64,000 nucleotides of DNA from Galeruca laticollis (taxonomy: Eukaryota > Arthropoda > Insecta > Coleoptera > Chrysomelidae): positions 26,595,114-26,659,113 of the forward strand of contig OY998179.1 of the NCBI GenBank assembly GCA_963921935.1, written 5' to 3'. Below, piece after piece: positions 45,419-54,972 of this stretch. A model generated the notes under the pieces. The model saw only the letters and a program-made list of their open reading frames with translations, was not told the origin of the DNA and searched no databases. The stretch's first letter is position 1. Every line of letters starts with the position of its first letter. A program made the position numbers and the translations under genes.

Positions 45419-47790
45419 AATATAATCAAGAACTTCACACCGTTAGACTTAGATGCGTTTTGCGAGGCGGTTGACTTGTGTTTGAATTCCACCTATTTTC
45501 AATTTGGTGACGATTTCTACAAACAAATTTTTGGAACAGCAATGGGATCTCCAATTTCTGCTCCGATTGCAAACTTAGTACTTGAATATTTAGAATCCAA
45601 TGTTTTAGCAGAGTTACCAGAAAAAACAATCTTTTTCAAAAGATACGTCGACGACTGTATCCTTTGTGTACCCAAAATTATAATTCACCATAGAAATGGA
45701 CAAAAATCGTTCTAATAATTTTTTAGATATGAATATAGAATATGACAACAAAGGTCGAATATTTACAAATTGGTTCACAAAAAATGTATGGTCTTAACGA
45801 TATTTAAACCATAATTCATACGCTCCCACAAAATACAAGAAGAGTGTTGTCACTGGCCTCACTGATAGAGCGGTACAATTATCACATCCAAAACACAGAC
45901 CTAATAATATTAAGAAAATCAAAAATACCTTGGATATAAATAACTATCCTTAACATTTTTATGAGCCCATTATTAAACAGAGAATTGACAACTATTACAA
46001 CATATTAAAATTTAACAGCCAAAGTAATCCATCAAAATATATTTCACTTCCGTACATTCCCGATATAAATAAACCATTACAAAAATACCTAACACCATTA
46101 AAATTGCAGATAAACCAATTAACATTACAGAAAATAAACTTTTTTCTAGACTCAAACCAGATAATAAGAACACAATAAACTCAATATATGAAATAAATTG
46201 TTCTGATTGCAATGGTACTTACATTGGTCAATCTAGCCAATATTTACATAAAAGAATTCAACAACACCAGCAATCAGTTCGAAATAACAATGAATGTACT
46301 GCATTATCAAAACATTCACTTGATAGAAATCACTCTTTTAATTTCAACAACGTAGAATTAATAACTACAGAAAAAAATAATAGTAAAAGATTAATAAAAG
46401 AAATGATAAATATTAAGAAGGATCCTGACTCAGTTAATTTCAGAACTGACATAGACAACTTAAGTTGTATATATACGAACTTAGTATTATAAATGAATAT
46501 CTACACCTTACCTAGTTATTAAAAATTAAAAAATAGGTCTCTAGTTCTAATTTTAATTTAATTAGTTCATTGTTTATATTGCTTGTTTTTATGTGTAATA
46601 ATTATCTTTTTTTAATTTAAGAAATACTACTGTACAGTAGTAGACAAGCCTCTACGGAGGCATAATCAAAAAGTAAGTTTTAAAGAAATATATTTTAACT
46701 ATATGTATTAAAATAAATGAATTGTGTTCTCAAAATTTTTAGAAAGGTTTGAAAATGGTTTAAATGAAATAGACCGAAACGTTACCACTATAAGCAAGTG
46801 ATTTTATTTCTGACCGAAACCCATGAAAATATCAGAAATTCTCTAATTGAATATTTTTTGATCATTTGTTAAATATCCATTGTCTTTGTATGGTGTCAAT
46901 AGCCAAGGTAAATTGGTTGGATATGCAGAATCACCAAGCAAGAATATATTATTAAATTCCAAAGTTCCATCCATTGATTTGCTGTACAAAGCAGATCTTC
47001 TTAAAACACGTGAATCATGTAAGCTACCAGGTTCTCCAACAAAAACATCAATAAATCTTTTGTTACTATCAGCAACCCTTTGCAGTATTATGCTGTGGGT
47101 ACCTTTTCTGTTACAATATGCATATTGGTCAGCTCCTGTCCTATTAATTAGAATATGTGATCCATCAATTGCTCCTACGATCCTCTTCATACCTTGCCTC
47201 GCTTGAAATTGTTTCTGTATTATAGTCGCTTCCCTTTCATTAGGCCATTTAATTGTGCTTGCACTTATAGTGACTAAATAATCAATGACTTTTCGGATAA
47301 CACTCCAGGCAGTACTTTCCGTAACATTAAAACGATCACTCAATTGCCTATATATTTCTTGGTTTGTAAAATACCAAAATATCATCAAAAACGCGTTTCT
47401 TGCTGACACCCTTTCCCTTCCAAAAGTCGCTTTAGACAATATATTTGCTGTTTCTAGCTGTTCTGGAAAAAAAATCAGTGATTAAACTAATAAACTCGCT
47501 CACATATTTAGTTACGTTGCATATATGGCACAATACGAAATTACAGCTGAAATAGATATTAAAGGCATATTAATTACCTATACAAATGTCTGATGTTGTC
47601 CTGTTAAGTCGAAAGTGTTTTCGAAATTCATTTTCACTGTATGCAGATACAGTTTTCATAAAATTTCCCATTCTCACTCTTTTTGTCCGATTTGGAAGCA
47701 ATTCTTCAGGTTATCGTTCATCAGAAGAACTGCTTGATAGCCACCACTCAAGATCTGAATCTCCATCACAAACATAATTCTATAATTTAG

Positions 47791-48160
47791 ATCGAAATTA
47801 CTCTCGAGAAAAAAAGGGCTTATTAAAATTTAAGGTATACTTACTACAAAAACATGTATGGCACTTTCAGGAACCATTGTCTGTTGAAAATAAAAAGTCA
47901 CAAAATATGGACGTTTTCTGTGTATAAACATTAGAGGTTATAATTGTGATCTGAGATCTGTGACTGTCATGCATTCTTTTTAGATATATATTTGCCTCAA
48001 TTCATCTTACTTCATCTCAGCTCACTTCGTCTTAATTATTCTTACAAGTGAGACAGTCGGTTGGCAAAAATAATACAGCTTTTATGCACTCCGGAGACAG
48101 TATCGTGCTAACAAGACATAATTACAAAAAGTGGCCAACGACAGCGACGACGAAGACGAC
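47791..48160. other. Spacer between Harbinger-2 and Harbinger-3
   Basis: No gene. It holds the CACTCCGGAG...GTATCGTGCTAACAA phrase (48087-48114) shared with 41205-41231 and a short GAC/GACGA-rich stretch at 48139-48160. Confidence 0.35.
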
Positions 48161-48504
48161 ATAGAAGTCTATTCTGTAAACCTTCTCTTATAATTTAACA
48201 GCCTCGAAAATTTATATTTTTAACTTCTAAAATATTCAGGGGAAACTCTTTTTCTGCAAGTAAACATTTTAAAGATCCGGTAAAATTATTTATTTTAACA
48301 GGGTCATCTAAAATTTAGTCTGATACAGCTTGGCAACACAGCAATTGTGCATTTAGAACTACTTTTAGTTCATTGGAATCGTTTTGACTTGATTTTTATT
48401 GAAGAATAACATAACCTAAATCACAGAATATTATTCTAGTATATACTCGCGATTTTCAAAGTAACTGTTTTTGACGAAAAATCCGTGTTTGATTGATTCT
48501 TATA

Positions 48505-49944
48505 ATGTCCAGTAGGTCACCCAGAACCACTAAAATACAAAAGTTGTTTATGCTTCATTTCATTGAAGAGATTAAAATTCTTTTGGGCGGAAAAGTGAAC
48601 CCTCTCTTATTGTCTATAGTTCATAAATTGTGGGATACACCAACCACCCAATTGAATCAAACGGACCACCTAAAATAACTCGACAGTGGAAATATGTAAG
48701 TATCAGTTATTTATTTATATCGTATTTTAAATTCCTCTTGAACAAATAATGGCAAGTAATATTTTAGACATTTAGTGAAATGAAAACTAACGTAAGAAGG
48801 CACGCCAGAGAATTGAAATATGGACAGACAGGGACTGGTGGAGGTGGTGCTGTTAAGCCTCTCACTGATTTTGAGGAGAGGCTTCTAGCTCTAATTTCAG
48901 TACTAAATATTGAAGGAGTGGAACTGTCAGAAGCTCGCTGTTCTGAAAATGTTATTGCATACAGAGAGAAAGACAATGAAATATATGAACTGAATGATAT
49001 TCTTGTGATGGTAAGTACTTACAAAGTTTAAGTTTTGTTGGCCAGAGCTGAAAGTATCGTAAATACTTTTCAGCTTTTTTTAAAAGATCCTTTTACCCCC
49101 AACACTTTTCAAAAGTTATCATGTATCTAAGATAAAGATTCTTAGATACTTCGGAAAATATCTACACAATATTTAATCAAAATAAAATTAATTATAGGAA
49201 TTGGCAAATATTTAAAATACACAAATATTCAAAATGTGGAGAGTGGGGAACCTTTCTACTCATCAGTATTCGTCAGAATTCTAATTATCTACCTCACATT
49301 ATACAATTTAAAACTACCTGTGGGCTTACACTACAATTATTATAAAACAAAATTGTTAGACACTATAAAAGTACCTTTGATATTATTTTAAATACTCCAA
49401 AAGTATGTATATATCTTAAATGTATCTTAGATGCTTAAAATAAAGGTATCTAAAGACTAATTACTTAAAGATACTTGAAAAGATTTAAAGTATCTAAGGT
49501 ATTTTTACTCAAATACATATCAAGTATCTTGTATCTTAGTATTTTAAGAGTATAGTATAGTATAGTATAGTATATTCTACAGCTCTGACAATAATAGACG
49601 GTACCTTTGAAAATCAATCAAACCATTTTTTTAAGGGTGATGATGTTGTGCTGGAAGCAGACGAGCCACAAAATAATGTAATTGTAGAAGAGACCTATGT
49701 CGATGAAAATACACTCCCTGCATCAAGTGATTCAACTCGGAGAATACCAGCTGCAACATCTAATCGTCCAAGAACCAGAAAAACCATTAAAAGAACAGGT
49801 CGTGGTCCTGTAGGAATTCCGTTGGCGACTCATTATCAAAATTTAAGAGATCTGACAAATTCAAACTTGGCAATTGCTAAATCAATAAATATGTTAGCCA
49901 AATCAATTAATAGCATAGCAAAAAAGATGGGATACTCTAACTGA
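48505..49944 (+). pseudogene. Harbinger-3 Myb/SANT-like accessory protein
   Basis: The first exon, 48505-48678, reads MSSRSPRTTKIQKLFMLHFI, then GKVNPLLLSIVHKLWDTPTT, the trihelix start of the Myb_DNA-bind_5 type. The second, 48780-49010, reads MKTNVRRHARELKYGQTGTG and GGGAVKPLTDFEERLLAL, ending at a GT (VMV-STYKV is read-through). A third, 49636-49944, after an intron of about 620 bp, is acidic (EADEPQNNVIVEETYVDE) then basic (RPRTRKTIKRTGRGPVG), with a helical tail ISMLAKS-like and a TGA at 49942. A frame difference remains between exons 1 and 2 near 48670. The intron contains a (TATAG)n run at 49553-49572. Confidence 0.7.
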
Positions 49945-50389
49945 AACCAAAAGGTCTATTTTAAGTTGTGTAGTATATCTATTTTTAATTCACTAGTGAT
50001 AAAATTTTTGCTTGTTAAGCTTATTTTTTTATTTTATTTGTGATAATAGTATTAGTTTTTTTGTGATATTTTTTAAAAGTGGAATTTAATTTTTATTTTG
50101 TTATTTACCTGTATTTTCTGTTTATGTATCATATTTGTTTACTGTAAGCTAACTAGCTTATTTTTTCATTTTATTCGTGATAGTAGTAATACTTTTTTTG
50201 TGATGTTTTTTTTTAAGTAGGAAGTTAATGTTTATTTTCTGTTACTTATCTGTATTTTCTCAGTTATATATAAACATATTTTTTTACTGTAGGTAAGCTG
50301 CGTTTTAATCACTTTATTCATTGTACTCATGAAAAGACATATTTCTAAGTAAAAAAAATATATTTTAAGCTGGATTACATTGTTTATGA

Positions 50390-51545
50390 CTAATTGTTAA
50401 AGTATTGTTGCACAATTTCATTTCGCACTTGTTCACCTCTTGCGTGCCTGTTTTGAATTCCTAAGACATTACTTACAACATCATCATTCGGTTGATCATC
50501 ATCACCATCTTCATCCAAATCTCGTCTCGTCTCGTCTCTATAGAATCGTGCAATGTTATGTAAAACTCCACAACTATAAATTATTTTTTCTGATTTTACA
50601 GGGTCATAATTTGAAACACGATGTTTCAGTAAACATCGAAATCTTGACTTTAACACCCCATTCACTTTTTCAACAATTTTCCTAGCCCTCACAAAGTGAT
50701 AATTATAAGTACTTTTAGGAGTATGCTCAGGAGGGTTTTCAAAAGGAGTTAAAAGGAAAGGTTTCAAGGGGTATCCAGAGTAACCAATAACAAATGACTC
50801 GTCTCCTTGAACATAGACATTTTCCATAATAACTTTGACATTCGAAGCTTGCCTAATTGCCGAGTCGTGAGTAGATCCCGGGAAACGAGCGTTCAAATTT
50901 AGAATGTTATAATCACTGTCCACCCTTATTTCACAATTTATACTGTAGTATCCTTTTCTACAGTGATATGGAAACGCTGGATATTCTTCCGGAGGAGATA
51001 TGATTGCTATGTGAGTGCAGTCTATAGCACCCAAGCATCGAGGAAAATTAAATATTTCCATGAAGCCATTCTTCACCATATTCCTCTTGTTTATAGAATT
51101 AGGGAATTGGATCCAGTTTGGCAAGAGATGATTACAGATTGCATTTGTAACTTCCTCAATAGAACGACTTATACTTGGTTGGTTAAATGCAAAATAATAT
51201 CCTTTTTCAGTAGTCAAGTGATAGCTTCCTGATGCGTAAAAATGTAAAGTTGATAGAATTTTTAAATGGACTGGTAAACTTGTGCTTCTTTCTCCTTGAT
51301 ACATATGGGGAGAAAGCATGTTAATGATAATCCTTTTTATTGAAACGAAATATGTTCTTGAATTGAGTACTTGGTAATTGAAATGGGTCATTAAGGTCTC
51401 GTAATATTCGGTTTTGTAGTCTGAGTGCCGCCCTGTAAAATAATGTAGTAGTGAATTATCAAGGAGGTATGAAATTTATGTAGGTAATTACCTTTCTTCA
51501 TTTGCAATAATTTCTTCTACACCAACCACATCATAATACTGTTAA
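50390..51545 (-). pseudogene. Harbinger-3 DDE transposase, second catalytic Asp replaced
   Basis: The frame 50390-51391 is open for 333 codons, but the first 25 or so are out of the native frame. The native N-terminus reads DVVGVEEIIANEE, a 56-bp intron (51432-51487), then AALRLQNRILRDLNDPFQLP, and shifts by one base near 51322 into NMLSPHMYQGERSTSLPVHL. HTH-like SYHLTTEKGYYFAFNQPSIS follows. The first Asp is in LGAIDCTHIAI and the Glu in RKIVEKVNGVLKSRFRCLL. The second motif, normally GDSGYP, reads GYSGYPLKPFLL, so the catalytic Asp is Tyr. The tail is LHNIARFYRDETRRDLDEDG. It is otherwise well preserved. Confidence 0.85.
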
Positions 51546-51724
51546 AACTTAAATAGGACTTTTTAGCATGCTGTTAAAAATAAAGGTTATAAAAGATCAT
51601 TTTGGATGATTCCTCTAAAATTTTAACAGAGGAGTCATTAACGAATACGAAAACAGTTTTATCGGCCGTTAAATTATTAAAAGCGTCTAGAATTTAACAG
51701 AAAATATACAGAATAGACCCCATA

Positions 51725-52384
51725 TACACAGGATTTTTCTCCAAAAATCCTTTTTGCGTGTTTTTCTTACTAAAAACGTAAGTATAACTCAAAAAAATTG
51801 AAAATTCCAACTCTTTTGGTTGTGAACCAATAGTTTTCTTGCATCGTAGACAGGGTTGGCCGAAAAGTAAAAAGTGTCTTTCAACGAAACAACCATTGTG
51901 ATAGATGTTATCCTGTCTAAAGTGAAGTTTGTCTAAAAAACAGCAACCATTGTCAACAAATTATCATCTTTCACATAAGCTTGTTCTTTTTTTTTAAAGT
52001 GAGTGTTTTTTCATTCACCTCGTATATGCAAAGTGTTTGAACCTCATTACATATCATGAGATATTGCGTAACAACAGAATAATTAGAATGGGTTGTCAGA
52101 ATATAATTGTGGATAAGTCGATTTGATTCAATGCAGTAGCGATTGCATACAATTTCAAACAGACTGGTCACGCAGATACGTGGTTCATGCACTTGACTAT
52201 TTCCGTAAGCTCGCTCGGTTTAAATGAAAGCAAAGGTTACGGCAATGAAAAATATATTTTGCTCTACACTATCGACAGGTTGAAAGATTTTCAATAGATT
52301 TGAGTCAAATTGCAGGGGGTGGAGAACCATACAACTATTCAAGTATTTATATAATATAAATTTAAATTAAATATTATAATAAGA
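51725..52384. other. No recognised feature
   Basis: AT-rich spacer; the minus frame 51971-52192 is not recognisable. Two CAACCATTGT words at 51889 and 51945 sit in a locally repeated phrase. Confidence 0.35.
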
Positions 52385-53186
52385 GGAATTATTGACCGGA
52401 TCGTCAACTTGTTGAAAGGTATGGTAAACAAGAAGCCGAAGGAAATCAGGTGCTGTAATTGTGGCGAGCTAGAGCATGTACGTAGCGTCCTACGACTCCT
52501 GCAAACCAAGAACCTCTTAAATGCAAAGCAGCCACGAAGAGCTCGCGGTACAACAAAGGTAGGACCATGCAGGAAGAAGATGACGATGACAAACTTGACC
52601 AGATCGTCAACTTGTTGAAAGGTATGACAGATAAGAAGCCGAAGAAGATCAGATGGCGGAAGTGTGGCGAGCTAGAGCACGTACGCAGTCCGTCTAAGAG
52701 CCGCAAGATTCCTGTAACCCAAGAACTCCAGTCACAGGGGAAATTAGACAGGAGTGAACATCCAGCTGTTGTGAATCACCGAAAAGCCAACTCTTCACCT
52801 AGACGGTCATGCCCTGTAGACTATTCACAATGCAAGAAGTCGAAATCTAAGGAAGATGCAGTTTCAAGAATTACAGTAGTCAATGAAGAATGGTCACCTA
52901 CCAGGATCAGAGAAGATCAGGAGAATGATCCTTGCCTATAGAAGATTCGGCAGTGGAAGGAAGAAAATCGGCGACCTACCTGGCAAGAAGTGTCAAGATT
53001 TTCACCGAAACTCAAGGCGTATTGGGCTCAGTGGGACTCCCTTGTCCTGGAAGAAGGGCTGTTGGAAAAAGTCCTTGAAAACGATTATGGTTCCGAGATG
53101 AGGAGACAGCTAGTTATCACGAGAACGAGAGTAGCTAAAGTTTATCCCACCCGTTTATTGTTTAAATAAATTAGAAAAACATTACA
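52385..53186 (+). pseudogene. Gypsy-type LTR retroelement relic (gag knuckle, pol scrap, LTR end)
   Basis: Plus-strand frames hold a Gag zinc-knuckle region, NCGELEHV, present twice: 52394-52480 and 52597-52685 are a tandem duplication with a 203-bp period. The second copy has lost the first Cys (WRKCGELEHV). Near 52945-53060 a pol-like piece reads RRPTWQEVSRFSPKLKAYWA then QWDSLVLEEGLLE, found before the integrase zinc finger of gypsy polyproteins. Downstream, TTTATCCCACCCGT (53144) to AACATTACA (53186) is the end of an LTR, matching the solo LTRs at 28486 and 40233 in inverted orientation. Protease, RT and RNase H are missing. It is a heavily deleted relic. Confidence 0.65.
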
Positions 53187-54968
53187 ATATCGTTATAATA
53201 AACTTGGCTCAAATCTGCGTTGCCTGCACATTCGAACCAAATACACCTCAGAACAAACTCACTTGTTTTAAGTTATGATTAGCATAATAAATCAGAATCC
53301 TAATAACGATTTAGACATCTGTAGGAATAAATGAATATAAAAGAAATATAAATGAATATATGAATTTCCCTTAAGCAAAGAATAAATAATCTTCGGGCTA
53401 CATGCCCCGACAGACATTTAATCACATTTCATCGAAAACTGTGACAGAAAATTTAATAAATTAACACAATCCACTTTTGATTTGTAATTAAAACGAGCAC
53501 CACACCTAGACTAATAGGTTCAGTTGTATGATAAGAAATATGAAGTCCAACTTCTCTAAACCAGTCCAGAGACTACATGAGTTTATATTTTTTTCTAGAA
53601 TCCATTCTCTCAAGTTAAATTCTCTATTTGATGAAGTAATCTGTTGAAAATACGTTTTGGAATGAATATACAATCGTAATACTCGCCTTAACCGTGCATA
53701 AACCGTATGAAGTGGTAAGTTTTGAATCCGCTCACATTACTACAATTGATACCATCTTCAGTATCTCCCACGATATTCCCGATTTCAAGTAATTCTTTGT
53801 ATTTCCATATTTATAAGTTTTTATCGAGAATTATCATTTGCATGCTCAGTCAATGTAGGCACAGGTCAGATTTGATGGAAAAATATCTGTGAATAAATAG
53901 TCCAGTCATATTAAGGGTTTCACTACGGAATGTGAGATATTAAGCTGTAAACTTGTATATGTTTACTCAATTGGCGAAAACGGTCACTGCCCGAATTTTA
54001 TACCCACAACGCGATGTGGATCTTACGAATTTTCCATATCGCGTTTCGGGTATATGTAAACTACCAAAACTACCATCTACGGATGTTAGTAAAACTTTGC
54101 GCCATTTACACGTCTCAAGTTACTCTTGAAAGAATAAAATTTCTACTTAATAAACAATTAAATTACCTAATCAAATTTAAATCACAAAAATTTTTGAAAT
54201 CACGTAAAATACCATGTCGTATATTAAATTTATCCACCTTTTCCTATTTTCAATTGATACTTACAAAGAAACATTCTTCCAAATAATTCTCAATTTATTG
54301 ACTGAAATTTATTCAGATAAAATTTTTATATATACATAGTTATTTTCCAACTAATTTTAAGCTGATCTAAAAAATCATTTGGCAATAAAAAAAATTTATA
54401 AGACTTGGCCCAATTTTTGGTATAAGGCATTGACATTTGTATTGTAACGTCAACTGACGCTGTTGTGAGGGACGATACAATTCGATGATTTTAGTAACGG
54501 TGCTCGAGAATATCATTTTAGAAACTATTCGCAAATAGAGCATTCTCAGGCTTGCGTATGCATGACGTTGGGAACGACGTCAATAATAACGCCCCGATTC
54601 GAGATTCAGGGCATCAGTGCGGATGAAACTCAATCATCGACCACCACACCTGCAAGAAATGGATCACCGGAGGCGACATTGATTCTCTTTCCGAAATATC
54701 GAAACCACACATGACCAACGTTCAACTTTAGAAATTTTTTACAAAAGTTACAACTTTTATTTTTTAGAACTGAATATCTTTTTAATAAATACATGGAAAA
54801 TGATCATTGATGCTGCAACTGGAAGATCATATATGAACTATATGGCAAATTTATGGATAATTTGCCCGTAGATAATATAATTTTCAAATAATTAAAAAAT
54901 ATAGAATTGCGAAGAGAGTAAAACGACGAAATTTTCGGTATAAGAGTGTCTGTCGTCTAGCGCAAAAA
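53187..54968. other. AT-rich stretch with one hairpin
   Basis: No gene is recognised. A stem pairs ATACCCACAACGCGATGTGG (53999-54018) with CCATATCGCGTTTCGGGTAT (54033-54052) with mismatches. A related word, ATACCCAAAACGCG, lies at 58192-58205 on the other side of the Sola-like element. Confidence 0.4.
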
Positions 54969-54972
54969 TATA

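Larger units (their letters stand above)
44602..46492 (+). pseudogene. PLE 1, right copy: RT plus GIY-YIG, interrupted
   Basis: The plus strand starts SLDVVSLYTNIPTDLGIECS, then NIIKNFTPLDLDAFCEAV and the DDFYKQIFGTAMGSP block. It is cut at 44829 by the R1-like insert and resumes at 45581 with LEYLESNVLAELPEK and FKRYVDDCILCVP. A deletion of about 25 codons follows at about 45672, relative to the left copy. The tail reads DCNGTYIGQSSQYLHKRIQQ (near 46206-46265) and RLIKEMINIKKDPDSVNFRT. It ends LSCIYTNLVL and TAA near 46491. It is inactive. Confidence 0.8.
43149..46839. mobile_element. Penelope-like element, head-to-head inverted dimer 1
   Basis: The outer ends are inverted (TTTTCATGGGTTTCGGTCAG at about 43173 and its complement near 46812). 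A 12-bp duplication TCTCTAATTGAA flanks the unit (43137-43148 and 46840-46851). The left half codes on minus, the right half on plus, and both are 5'-truncated inside the RT. They meet near 44600, where the left copy starts at DDFYKQ and the right copy at SLDVVSLY. A TCAC microhomology is visible at the join. The right half is further split by an R1-like fragment. Confidence 0.85.
42930..47790 (-). pseudogene. Harbinger-2 DDE transposase, split by a PLE
   Basis: N-terminal exon near 47590-47790 (NEFRKHFRLNRTTSDICI, with one in-frame TAA), an intron, then 46843-47439 with AFLMIFWYFTNQEIYRQLSD, GAIDGSH (first catalytic Asp) and LLGDSAYP (second Asp). The protein stops at KIFN where a Penelope dimer (43149-46839) is inserted. 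It resumes at 43140 and below with RHSVTRVLIENAFALLKGTF (catalytic Glu) and AVIAACVLHNICIDYVETVD, ending in an acidic tail near 42930. Both copies of the 12-bp target duplication contain an in-frame TAG, so the gene was probably already dead when the PLE arrived. Confidence 0.85.
48164..51721. mobile_element. PIF/Harbinger transposon 3 (TSD ATA)
   Basis: The inverted ends share GTCTATTCTGTA (left G-A-A-GTCTATTCTG at 48164; right complement CAGAATAGACCCC ending 51721). ATA flanks both (48161-48163 and 51722-51724). A Myb/SANT-like gene lies on plus and a DDE transposase on minus, convergent. Confidence 0.75.

Noticed and set aside
47285..47485. Plus-strand ORFs at 46880-47485
   Set aside because: They are antisense to the Harbinger-2 transposase core.
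50390..51391. A host HARBI1 gene
   Set aside because: The frame lies between TIRs with a 3-bp duplication, has a frameshifted N-terminus and lacks one catalytic Asp, so it is a transposon copy.
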